DNA from: an uncultured Olegusella sp.
GTDB taxonomy: Bacteria > Actinomycetota > Coriobacteriia > Coriobacteriales > Atopobiaceae
Assembly: GCF_947253395.1 (NCBI RefSeq)
Contig: NZ_CAMXYY010000002.1
Coordinates: 1-64,000 of the forward strand
Direction: 5' to 3'
DNA length: 64,000 nucleotides
The position numbers and the translations under genes are program-made. A model generated the notes under the pieces. That model was not told the origin of the DNA and searched no databases. It worked only from the letters and a program-made list of their open reading frames with translations. Shown here piece by piece: positions 18,030-26,249 of this stretch. The number at the start of each line of letters is the position of its first letter. Position 1 is the first letter of the stretch.

Positions 18030-19097
18030 ATGAAAAGCATTTCGGTAAACACCTCATCGCGTAGCTATAAAGTACAGGTTGGAAGTGGCATTTTAGATTC
18101 CTTGGGTTCTGTAGCGCGCAGGTGTGTTGGCGGACAAAAAGCCATGCTTGTTTCAGATAGCAATGTATACCCTTTGTATGGCACACAAGCACAAAGCGCG
18201 CTTAAGGCTGCCGCTTACGAAGTAAAAACTGCCATCATTCCTGCAGGTGAGCAATCCAAAAATATGACCGTCCTTTCAGGTCTGCTTGAACATCTTGCTG
18301 AAGCTGGTCTTACCCGAGATGATGTTGTGGTGGCGTTAGGCGGTGGAGTTATAGGCGATTTGGCTGGCTTTGCTGCTGCCTGTTATATGCGCGGTTGTGC
18401 GGTCGTGCAGGTACCCACTTCATTACTTGCTATGGTTGATTCCTCTGTTGGTGGTAAGACAGCCGTAGACCTTGCTGCAGGTAAAAATCTTGCGGGTGCA
18501 TTTTGGCAACCATCCGCCGTGATTGCCGATGTCAGCTGTCTATCGACTCTATCGCCTGAACTCTTCTCTGATTCTATTGGCGAGGTTATTAAGTACGGAG
18601 TGCTCTGTGACCCAAAGCTTTTTGCATCTCTTGAAGAAAGACCGCTTACGTTGGATGATCCTCAGCGCATCATTGAGCTGGTGAGTCGTTGTATTGAGAT
18701 TAAACGTGATGTAGTAGATGCAGACGAATGTGAAGCAGGACTTCGCCAAACCCTTAATTTGGGTCACACGATAGGCCACGCTATTGAAGCAGAAAGCAAG
18801 TATCACTTGGGCCATGGTAGTTGCGTTGCTGCAGGCCTTTGCTGTATGGCCCGCGCCGATGCAGCTCTTGGACTCTGCGATATTGATACCAGTAAACGTA
18901 TTAGCAGGCTTTGTGCCGCACATGGGCTACCTACCACGACAGTGCTTGATTCGGATTGCCTCTATAGACGTTCATTGGCAGACAAAAAGCGTCATGGCAG
19001 CTACCTTAATCTCGTGCGTATATATGCTATTGGTGAGGTTAGAGTCGAACGCGTGAGTCTTGAGAAATATCGTCAAATTCTGGATTTATGTCGCTAA
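18030..19097 (+). CDS. aroB: 3-dehydroquinate synthase
   Basis: Converts DAHP to 3-dehydroquinate using NAD+ and a divalent metal. 355 aa. Conserved stretches: PAGEQSKN, ALGGGVIGDLAGFAAACYMRG, PTSLLAMVDSSVGGKTAVD, and the metal-ligand histidines in LGHTIGHAIE and LGHGSCVAAG. Start ATG 18030 has AGAGGAGA upstream. Last gene of the aroF operon, followed by a bidirectional terminator. Confidence 0.96.
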   Translation: MKSISVNTSSRSYKVQVGSGILDSLGSVARRCVGGQKAMLVSDSNVYPLYGTQAQSALKAAAYEVKTAIIPAGEQSKNMTVLSGLLEHLAEAGLTRDDVVVALGGGVIGDLAGFAAACYMRGCAVVQVPTSLLAMVDSSVGGKTAVDLAAGKNLAGAFWQPSAVIADVSCLSTLSPELFSDSIGEVIKYGVLCDPKLFASLEERPLTLDDPQRIIELVSRCIEIKRDVVDADECEAGLRQTLNLGHTIGHAIEAESKYHLGHGSCVAAGLCCMARADAALGLCDIDTSKRISRLCAAHGLPTTTVLDSDCLYRRSLADKKRHGSYLNLVRIYAIGEVRVERVSLEKYRQILDLCR

Positions 19098-19122
19098 GGT
19101 CTTGATTTTTTGAAATAAAAGC

Positions 19123-19146
19123 CCGTAGAAGTTTATGCTCCTACGG
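19123..19146. terminator. Bidirectional hairpin between aroB and tRNA-Arg
   Basis: CCGTAG (19123-19128) pairs with CTACGG (19141-19146), with extra AG/CT pairs inside. T-rich sequence flanks it on both strands (ACTCATTTT after it on plus; GCTTTTATTTC on minus), so it can terminate both aroB and the tRNA. Confidence 0.65.
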
Positions 19147-19158
19147 ACTCATTTTGCG

Positions 19159-19235
19159 TGGTGCCCTCTGTGGGATTCGAACCCGCGGCCTTCTGCTCCG
19201 GAGGCAGACGCTCTAATCCACTGAGCTAAGAGGGC
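19159..19235 (-). tRNA. tRNA-Arg (anticodon CCG)
   Basis: The minus strand folds as a tRNA: acceptor stem GCCCTCT (5' end at 19235) with AGAGGGC, D-arm TAGCTCAGTGGATTAGAGC, anticodon stem TCTGC/GCAGA with loop CTCCGGA (anticodon CCG), T-arm with GGTTCGAATCC, discriminator A at 19162. The CCA end is encoded (19159-19161). CCG reads the arginine codon CGG. Confidence 0.96.
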
Positions 19236-19246
19236 GAACGTTTGGC

Positions 19247-19276
19247 ATTATAGTTAATCGACCTAGGATAGGGCAA
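19247..19276 (-). promoter_or_regulatory. Promoter of tRNA-Arg
   Basis: On the minus strand TTGCCC (19276-19271), 18-bp spacer, TATAAT (19252-19247), placing the start near 19240, about 5 nt before the mature tRNA. Confidence 0.65.
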
Positions 19277-19302
19277 GATGTACGGCTTCGAGAGGGGGAG
19301 CG

Positions 19303-21738
19303 TTGGCGTTTTCCGATAACTATGCGGGTCTTAGTGGAGCTGAGGTAGCAAAGCGTAAGGCTCAGGGTAAATCAAATATCGATACTGATGTCAAAACAAA
19401 AACAATTGCGCAAATCATCAGCGAGCATACGCTTACCTTCTTTAATGGCATAAACCTCGTGATTGCACTTTTGGTGCTTGCTACAGGCTATTTTCGCAAT
19501 CTATTGTTTGTCACCACGCCTCTCATTAATCTTTTTATTGGTGTTATTCAAGAGATTCGGGCAAAACGTCAGGTTGATAGACTGCAGCTTTTGACTGCCT
19601 CAGAGGTGCAGGTACGGCGCGATGGCAAAGATCAACTTATTTCCTCTTCGGAACTTGTGCTTGACGATGTGATTGTTCTTGCCCATGGACAGCAGGTGCC
19701 GGCAGATTCTTTGGTGCTTGCGGGTGCTGCGACTATGAATGAAAGTTTATTGACGGGTGAGTCTGAGCCCGTATCAAAACATGTTGGTGATGCGATTCTT
19801 TCAGGTTCATTTGTTGACTCGGGATCTCTGGTATGCCGCGTTAATAAGGTAGGCAAGGACGGATATGCTGCGCGTATCAATGCGGAGGCAAAATACGTTA
19901 AGCCCATACGCTCTGAAATTAAAAGCGTTGTTGAATCTGTTGTCCGCTTTGGTACCTATATGCTCATCCCTCTGGGCCTTGCGCTTTTTATTCGTACATC
20001 CATGACGGGAGCCGAGCTTAATCATGCGATTTTGACCTCTGTGTCTGCAGTTATCGCAATGATTCCTCAAGGTCTTGTATTGTTGACTTCAACTGTATTA
20101 GCCGTCGCAACGACGCGTTTGGGTCAGCATCAAGTGCTTGTGCAGCAGGCATATTGCATTGAGACGCTTGCTCGTGTTGATACGCTTTGTTTGGACAAGA
20201 CGGGCACTCTTACCACAGGCGGCATGATTGTCGACCAAGTTGTCGGTGCTGATGGTGGAAAACAGCTGCGCCAACAAACGCTCACCGCAATGTCTACCAT
20301 TGCTCATGCAGGTGAGGACGATGCAAACGAAACTGCTGTCGCTATTTTGAATTATGTTAAAGCGCAACAGGTTATGCCATTGGATGTTGTGCGCGCGATT
20401 CCTTTTTCTTCTCGTCGTAAATATTCAGGTTGTATTTGTTTGGATGGCCAAGCGCTCGTAATGGGTGCAGCACAGTTTGTACTTGGCGATGAGTTTTCCT
20501 CTGTAGAGACTCAGCTTCGTTCTTTTGGTGAATTAGCGCGCGTACTAATTGTGGCGCGTGTTGAGGATTTTGATGAAAAAGGTCTATTTATCGGCAAAGC
20601 CCAGCTCCTTGGCTTTGTAAGTATCCAAGACGAGCTTCGTGCCAGCGCACAGGAGACAATGGAATACTTCATCCAACAAGGAGTCGATCTTCGTGTCATT
20701 TCGGGCGATGATCCGGTCACGGTCTCTGCCATTGCGCGCGTAGCGGGTGTTCCTCAAGCAGACAAATGGATTGATACTTCAACGCTCACAGACAAAACAG
20801 CTATTGCACAGGCTGTGAGAGATTATCGAGTCTTTGGTCGTGTGACCCCTGAAATAAAGCGTGAATTGGTGATTGCCCTCAAAAACCAAGGTCATACGGT
20901 TGCTATGACGGGCGATGGAGTGAACGATATTTTGGCTTTGCGTGAAGCGGACTGCTCGGTTGCTATGGCCTCAGGTTCTGCAGCAGCGCGCAATGTTGCC
21001 GAGATTGTCCTTGCAGATGATGATTTTGCTCACATGCCTCAAGTTGTTGCAGAAGGACGTCGTTCTATCAATAATCTTCAGCGTTCGGCTTCTCTATTTT
21101 TGGTAAAGACAGTCTATGCTGCAGTCTTGGCTTTTATTTGCGTATTTTTGCCGCCATATCCTTTTATTCCCATACAGGCTTCGCTCTTATCAGGCATCGT
21201 TATTGGACTTCCAAGCTTGGTGCTTGCACTGGAACCCAATCATGAGCGTGTAACAGGATCTTTCCTTGAGCATGTGCTGAGTCGCTCATTACCTGCTTCA
21301 TTAGCGATTGTGGTAGCTCTTTTTGCCGAGATTTTGGCTGGGCGTGCGCTTGGTTGGTCTTTTGGATTGGTATCAACAGCATGCACCTATTTGGTTGCCA
21401 TCATAGGCATTATCTTGGTATGGCGTATTTCACAGCCGCTCAATGTACTGAGAAAAGCTCTTCTTGGAGTCATGATTTTTTCACTTCTGGTTGCGGTGTT
21501 ATTTTTCTTTGACTTCTTTTCAATTGAGGATTTATCGCTTGGAGGTTACATCTTTTGCGCGATTGTAGCTTTGCTGTCAGTGGGGATATTCAAGCATAGT
21601 TATGATTGGCTAAATGGGCCTGCGCTTGATGCCGGGTTCCTTAAAGGTGCAGTTGCTCGGGTGGAGGCATTAAATGTTGGACGTGACAAGCGACGCGCAG
21701 CTTGGCAAGAAGCCTTGCGCGACCGATTTGAAAGTTGA
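19303..21738 (+). CDS. Cation-transporting P-type ATPase
   Basis: 811-aa ion pump of the E1-E2 family in the cytoplasmic membrane. The actuator motif TGES is at 151-154, the phosphorylated aspartate is Asp298 in DKTGTLT, and MTGDGVNDILALREAD marks the hinge. The membrane-site segment is AMIPQGLVLL, where calcium pumps usually have P-E-G-L; this change leaves the ion unassigned. About eight to ten membrane segments. The start is TTG 19303 after AGAGGGGGAG; no ATG fits. acnA overlaps its end by 65 bases. It may export or import Ca2+, Mn2+ or Mg2+; I cannot tell which. Confidence 0.9.
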   Translation: MAFSDNYAGLSGAEVAKRKAQGKSNIDTDVKTKTIAQIISEHTLTFFNGINLVIALLVLATGYFRNLLFVTTPLINLFIGVIQEIRAKRQVDRLQLLTASEVQVRRDGKDQLISSSELVLDDVIVLAHGQQVPADSLVLAGAATMNESLLTGESEPVSKHVGDAILSGSFVDSGSLVCRVNKVGKDGYAARINAEAKYVKPIRSEIKSVVESVVRFGTYMLIPLGLALFIRTSMTGAELNHAILTSVSAVIAMIPQGLVLLTSTVLAVATTRLGQHQVLVQQAYCIETLARVDTLCLDKTGTLTTGGMIVDQVVGADGGKQLRQQTLTAMSTIAHAGEDDANETAVAILNYVKAQQVMPLDVVRAIPFSSRRKYSGCICLDGQALVMGAAQFVLGDEFSSVETQLRSFGELARVLIVARVEDFDEKGLFIGKAQLLGFVSIQDELRASAQETMEYFIQQGVDLRVISGDDPVTVSAIARVAGVPQADKWIDTSTLTDKTAIAQAVRDYRVFGRVTPEIKRELVIALKNQGHTVAMTGDGVNDILALREADCSVAMASGSAAARNVAEIVLADDDFAHMPQVVAEGRRSINNLQRSASLFLVKTVYAAVLAFICVFLPPYPFIPIQASLLSGIVIGLPSLVLALEPNHERVTGSFLEHVLSRSLPASLAIVVALFAEILAGRALGWSFGLVSTACTYLVAIIGIILVWRISQPLNVLRKALLGVMIFSLLVAVLFFFDFFSIEDLSLGGYIFCAIVALLSVGIFKHSYDWLNGPALDAGFLKGAVARVEALNVGRDKRRAAWQEALRDRFES

Positions 21739-24418
21739 TGTTAGCTCTGAGAATTTTGTGCAAGCAGTATATAAGGCGAGAGAGAGCGTAGAGTTTGCCG
21801 TTGGTAAAAAGAAGTTCCATGCATATAAGGTCGCAGATATTCCCGGGGCAGATAAGCTTCCCTACGCCTTATTTGTTTTGCTAGAAAACTGTGTACGTCG
21901 CGCTAAAGATGACGATGAAGCTGCTCTTTTGGCGGGTCGTATCGTCTCGGCGGCACTTGAGGGTACCAAGGGTGCTGAAATTCCTTTTATGCCCGCTCGC
22001 GTACTCTTTCAGGATTTTACGGGTGTCCCTGTTTTTGTGGACTTTGCTGCTATGCGTGACGCTATGGCAGCTCGTGGCGGCAATCCAGAGCGTGTGAGTC
22101 CGCGTATCCCGTGTACCTTGGTCATTGACCATTCGGTCATTGCTGATGAGGCAGGTACATCCTGCTCTGCCCTTACTAATCGTCTCAAGGAAGTAGAGCG
22201 CAATCGTGAACGCTTTGCTTTCCTTAAGTGGGCGGCAAAATCTTTTGATAATGTGCGTATAGTTCCTCCAGGAGAAGGGATTTGCCATCAGCTCAATATA
22301 GAACGTTTCTGCGAAGTTGTCTCTACTGACGCTCTTAGCGATCAAACAGTTCCCGTTGCATGTTTTGATAGTTTAGTTGGCACAGACTCCCATACCACTA
22401 CAGCAAATGGTCTCGGTATTCTTGGATGGGGTGTTGGTGGTATAGAGGCTGAGGCTGCAGCCTTAGGTCAGCCGATAAGCATGCTGGTGCCTCCTGTGGT
22501 TGAACTTAAGCTTACCGGTAGATTGCCACAAGGTATCAGCGGTATGGATTTAGCGCTGACGGTGTGCGAGCGACTGCGTGCAGAGGATGTTGTAGGCAGT
22601 CTTGTGGAGGTCACTGGTGATGGTGTAGGCACGCTCAGCGCTACCCAACGTGCGTGCGTTGCCAATATGACTCCTGAGTATGGAGCTACAACTACGCTTT
22701 TTCCCGTGGACACTCCTACGATGGATTATCTCTGGCTTACCGGTCGCTCAGAAGAGCAAATCAGGCTCATTGAAAAATATCTTGATTTGCAAGATATGCT
22801 GCAAAAATCTTCTGATCGCATGTATGCCAAAACAATCGAGATTAATCTTGCCGAAGTGCAGCAGAGTTTAGCTGGGCCCTCAAGACCACATCGCCGTGTC
22901 GTGCCCGCAGAGCTTACCACGCGTTTTGAAGAAGGTGTTATTGCTCACGGTCATAATCCTCATGAGATGTTTGATATTCAACTGAAAGGACAGAGGTATC
23001 AGATTGGCCACGGTACTGTTGCAATTGCTGCTATCACCAGCTGTACTACAGCAACTGACCCTACCATGATGGTTCAGGCTGGTCTTCTTGCAAAGGCGGC
23101 AGTTGACAAGGGCCTACATACTGCTCCTTGGGTTAAGACTATTTTGGCTCCAGGTAGCCATGCGGCGGCAATGATTCTTGATCGCGCAGGTCTTTCTGAA
23201 AGTCTTGAGCAGCTAGGCTTTGCTGTGTGTGGCTTTGGTTGCATGAGTTGCATTGGTAACTCAGGATCTATTGCTGCTCCTCTTCACAATATTGCAGACC
23301 ACATTGAGCTTGCAAGTGTGCTTTCGGGTAATCGTAATTTTGATGGGCGTATCTCTCCTGACGTAGCGCAAAACTTCCTCATGGAGCCTGCACTAGTGCT
23401 TGCATATGCATTAACTGGTACGGTTAATTGTGATTTGACATCGACACCAGTAGGACATGCAGCTGATGGTACGCCCCTTATGCTTTCTGAGTTGATGCCA
23501 AGCGATGATGAGGTAGCTCAGATTTTAGCGTCGGTGCTGACTCCTGAGCTTTATGAAGAGGGTGGCATAGGACTGCTGAGTGGTTATCCTGAATGGTCTT
23601 CTATCCCTGCAAGCTCTTCTGCTACTTTCGACTGGGATCTGTCGTCTACCTATGTACGTCGTCCCAGCTATTTTGAAGAGGCACGGACAGGGGATAGCAT
23701 CAAGATCCAAGGTGCTCGCTCCCTCGCTTTGTTAGGTGATTTTGTAACCACAGATCATATTTCGCCAGCAGGAAGCATTGCGAGTGATGGCCCCGCTGCA
23801 CGCTATTTAATCGAGCGGGGTATCAGCGAGGATAACTTTAATACCTTTGGTAGTCGCCGTGGTAATCATGAACTTATGATGCGTGGTACATTTGCCAATG
23901 TAAAGCTTGTCAATAAGCTTGCTGCTGGTAAGACGGGCGGCTGGACGCGCAACTTTGTTGATGGCACACTTACGAGTATCTTTGATGCCGCTATGGACTA
24001 TCGCAGCAAGCACATTCCTCTTGTTATCATAGCGGGCAAGATGTATGGCTCGGGATCTAGTCGCGATTGGGCTGCAAAAGGTCCCGCCTTGCTTGGTGTT
24101 CGCGCTGTACTTGCAGAAAGCTTTGAGCGCATTCATCGTTCAAACCTTGTACAAATGGGTGTTATCCCCTTACAGTTTGTTGAAGGTCAAAATGCTGAAA
24201 CACTAGGCCTTGATGGGAGTGAAGAGTTTGATTTGTCCGAAATCAAACTTGATCAGCTTATAGCTGGCCATACCAGCTGTAGGGTCTGTGCTCGCAAAGC
24301 TCATGGCGACCGTGTGCATTTTGAGTGTGTGGTACGTATTGATACGCCAACTGAGGCGGATTTTGTACGTGCAGGGGGTATCTTGCCCTATGTGCTCAAC
24401 GATTTGAACACAGCATAA
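21674..24418 (+). CDS. acnA: Aconitate hydratase A
   Basis: Isomerises citrate and isocitrate through a [4Fe-4S] cluster. 914 aa, normal for bacterial AcnA/IRP-type proteins. The three cluster cysteines fit Cys457 (TSCTTATDP), Cys523 and Cys526 (GCMSCIGNSGS). Other motifs: GTDSHTTTANGLGILGWGVGGIEAEAA and the C-terminal swivel GSRRGNHELMMRGTFAN and YGSGSSRDWAAKG. ATG 21674 lies inside the ATPase gene but has GTGGAGG 6 nt upstream, so translation is probably coupled. No citrate synthase or isocitrate dehydrogenase is in the window; a role in glutamate supply is a guess. IRP-like RNA binding without the cluster is also possible. Confidence 0.95.
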   Translation: MLDVTSDAQLGKKPCATDLKVDVSSENFVQAVYKARESVEFAVGKKKFHAYKVADIPGADKLPYALFVLLENCVRRAKDDDEAALLAGRIVSAALEGTKGAEIPFMPARVLFQDFTGVPVFVDFAAMRDAMAARGGNPERVSPRIPCTLVIDHSVIADEAGTSCSALTNRLKEVERNRERFAFLKWAAKSFDNVRIVPPGEGICHQLNIERFCEVVSTDALSDQTVPVACFDSLVGTDSHTTTANGLGILGWGVGGIEAEAAALGQPISMLVPPVVELKLTGRLPQGISGMDLALTVCERLRAEDVVGSLVEVTGDGVGTLSATQRACVANMTPEYGATTTLFPVDTPTMDYLWLTGRSEEQIRLIEKYLDLQDMLQKSSDRMYAKTIEINLAEVQQSLAGPSRPHRRVVPAELTTRFEEGVIAHGHNPHEMFDIQLKGQRYQIGHGTVAIAAITSCTTATDPTMMVQAGLLAKAAVDKGLHTAPWVKTILAPGSHAAAMILDRAGLSESLEQLGFAVCGFGCMSCIGNSGSIAAPLHNIADHIELASVLSGNRNFDGRISPDVAQNFLMEPALVLAYALTGTVNCDLTSTPVGHAADGTPLMLSELMPSDDEVAQILASVLTPELYEEGGIGLLSGYPEWSSIPASSSATFDWDLSSTYVRRPSYFEEARTGDSIKIQGARSLALLGDFVTTDHISPAGSIASDGPAARYLIERGISEDNFNTFGSRRGNHELMMRGTFANVKLVNKLAAGKTGGWTRNFVDGTLTSIFDAAMDYRSKHIPLVIIAGKMYGSGSSRDWAAKGPALLGVRAVLAESFERIHRSNLVQMGVIPLQFVEGQNAETLGLDGSEEFDLSEIKLDQLIAGHTSCRVCARKAHGDRVHFECVVRIDTPTEADFVRAGGILPYVLNDLNTA

Positions 24419-24480
24419 GTGTGCAAGCACTTTGTTCTCTGTGCGGATTGCGTATCTATGAATGAGGAAGGAGGAGGTCA

Positions 24481-25509
24481 GTGATTTGTCCACATTGTGG
24501 TTCGCATATTTCTGATGATGTATTGCGTTGTCCTGCTTGTCATGGTGATTTGGGCATGACTACGCGGCTTCCTCGTCTTGAGCAAAGGTGGTGTGCCAAT
24601 TGTGGTGCGCTAGTTCCTCTCGGTGCTGATAGGTGTCCTGCTTGTGGCACCTTTGTGCCGGTCAATCTTCATTCGCAAAACAATATATCTACAGCTACCA
24701 AAGAGATTTTAAAAAAAGCTGAGGAAGAGCGGAAAGCCCGTGAGGCAAAGAGTTTGGAGGAAGGGGAGACCCATGCAATGCCGCGCATTGAGAGTGCGGT
24801 TCCTGCAAATCCTGAGGCTTACGACCCGTTAAATAAACATGATAATTTCCCTCGCGCACGCGTAGCCTTGGTAGCAGCCCTTGCATCGTTGCTTGTGGTG
24901 GGTGGTACGGTACTCTATATCACTCATCCTTGGAATGCTGAGGCTTTTGCCACCAAAGCAAAGATACCTGCGGATATGTCTATGGCGGGATTTCCTGGCA
25001 AAAAAAATGCATTGAGTCAAGATAGGGCATCTGGCTCTGATGCAGAAAAAACAGTGCTTTCTGCTGATGAACTCACGTATCAAAAGCTCATGGGAGTCTA
25101 CAAGCAGTACAACAGCTATGAAGAGGAGCTTGAAAAAAGCGAAAGCCTGCTGAAAGAAAAGGGCACGATGGGCAGTTTTGACGAACGTAAAGCCGGTCAC
25201 GATAGCCAAGAGGAACTTGCCATTCGTCTGGATAATACCCTTAAGTCCTTAGACGAGATTGATATCACAACGGGCACCTATGCTCAGGATGTATCTAACT
25301 TTAAAACTTTAGGTTCGTGGTTGCGTAACTGGTCTGACGATCTTCGTACCTGTTGGAAGAAGTCTGCCGAACTTGACAATGCCGAAGGAAAAGAAGATGA
25401 AATCTTTGCTGCAATTAATGAGCATGCCGACTCAAGTGGCAAGAATACCTTCCGCTCACACTTTGATTCGAATTATTCTGCCTGGAAGCCAACAAAACCT
25501 ACTCAGTAA
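24481..25509 (+). CDS. Zinc-ribbon membrane protein, unknown function
   Basis: 342 aa. Two CxxC-type zinc ribbons at the N-terminus: CPHC/CPAC (residues 3-18) and CANC/CPAC (about 38-57). A charged coiled-coil-like stretch (about 73-100) follows, then one membrane segment (about 128-148) and an exported-side domain of about 190 residues rich in Lys and Glu. The topology suggests a cytosolic ribbon and an outside domain. I do not recognise the outside part. Start GTG 24481 after GGAGGAGG. It precedes the cyclophilin and TPR protein and may belong to the same envelope-related group; this is inference from position only. Confidence 0.75.
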   Translation: MICPHCGSHISDDVLRCPACHGDLGMTTRLPRLEQRWCANCGALVPLGADRCPACGTFVPVNLHSQNNISTATKEILKKAEEERKAREAKSLEEGETHAMPRIESAVPANPEAYDPLNKHDNFPRARVALVAALASLLVVGGTVLYITHPWNAEAFATKAKIPADMSMAGFPGKKNALSQDRASGSDAEKTVLSADELTYQKLMGVYKQYNSYEEELEKSESLLKEKGTMGSFDERKAGHDSQEELAIRLDNTLKSLDEIDITTGTYAQDVSNFKTLGSWLRNWSDDLRTCWKKSAELDNAEGKEDEIFAAINEHADSSGKNTFRSHFDSNYSAWKPTKPTQ

Positions 25510-25642
25510 ATCTGGGTTTATGGTTTATTCTTAACTATAACTTAGCGTCTGCCGAATATGTGAAACGCGGCTTGCGCTGGTAAACTCGTACAGATATGTT
25601 AATGCTGCTGGCAACATGCCGTAGTGAGAGGTGAGCAGACAC

Positions 25643-26185
25643 ATGGGTTTCTTCTCTGATCCGCTCTATGAGCCTGAATATAAGGTCGTAGGCGATGAGA
25701 TTGCCACGATCGATACTAATAAGGGCATCATTTGTGTGCGTCTTGATGGTGTAGGGGCGCCTATTCATGTCGCAAACTTTTGCGAATTGGCTTCGGCTGG
25801 TTTTTATGATGGCCTAAAGTTCCACCGCTATGTTCCTGGTTTTGTTATCCAAGGCGGATGTCCTCATACACGTGATATGTCCGCCGCTGATGTTGCGGCA
25901 GGCAAGGTTGGCCCCGATGGAATGCCTGGTACGGGTGGTCCTGGCTATCGTATCAAACAGGAATTTACGACCAATCCTCGCAATTCCCATGATGATGGCG
26001 CTCTTGCTATGGCGCGTTCTCAGTCGCCTGATTCAGCAGGTTCTCAATTCTATTTCTGCCTAGGTGCTCAGCATGGGCTAGACTCTGGTTATACAGTCTT
26101 TGGCCAGACAATTGAGGGTCTTGAAATTGAGCAGTCTTTGCGTGCAGGCGATATCATTAATTCAATTCGTATTAAGCATGCGTAA
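25643..26185 (+). CDS. Cyclophilin-type peptidyl-prolyl isomerase
   Basis: 180 aa, no signal peptide, so cytosolic. Motifs: FHRYVPGFVIQGGCP, GALAMARSQSPDSAGSQFYF, and GYTVFGQTIEGLE, which define the cyclophilin fold and include the catalytic Arg and Gln. Predicted to speed cis-trans isomerisation of prolyl bonds. ATG 25643 is preferred; GTG 25631 in the same frame is possible, as the purine-rich stretch covers both. It lies upstream of the TPR protein and the mre genes. Confidence 0.92.
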   Translation: MGFFSDPLYEPEYKVVGDEIATIDTNKGIICVRLDGVGAPIHVANFCELASAGFYDGLKFHRYVPGFVIQGGCPHTRDMSAADVAAGKVGPDGMPGTGGPGYRIKQEFTTNPRNSHDDGALAMARSQSPDSAGSQFYFCLGAQHGLDSGYTVFGQTIEGLEIEQSLRAGDIINSIRIKHA

Positions 26186-26249
26186 GCCTCAGTACATGCC
26201 TAAGCGTGGTTGGCTGAACTAGGCTCAAGAATGATAGGAGCGTCCCAGA

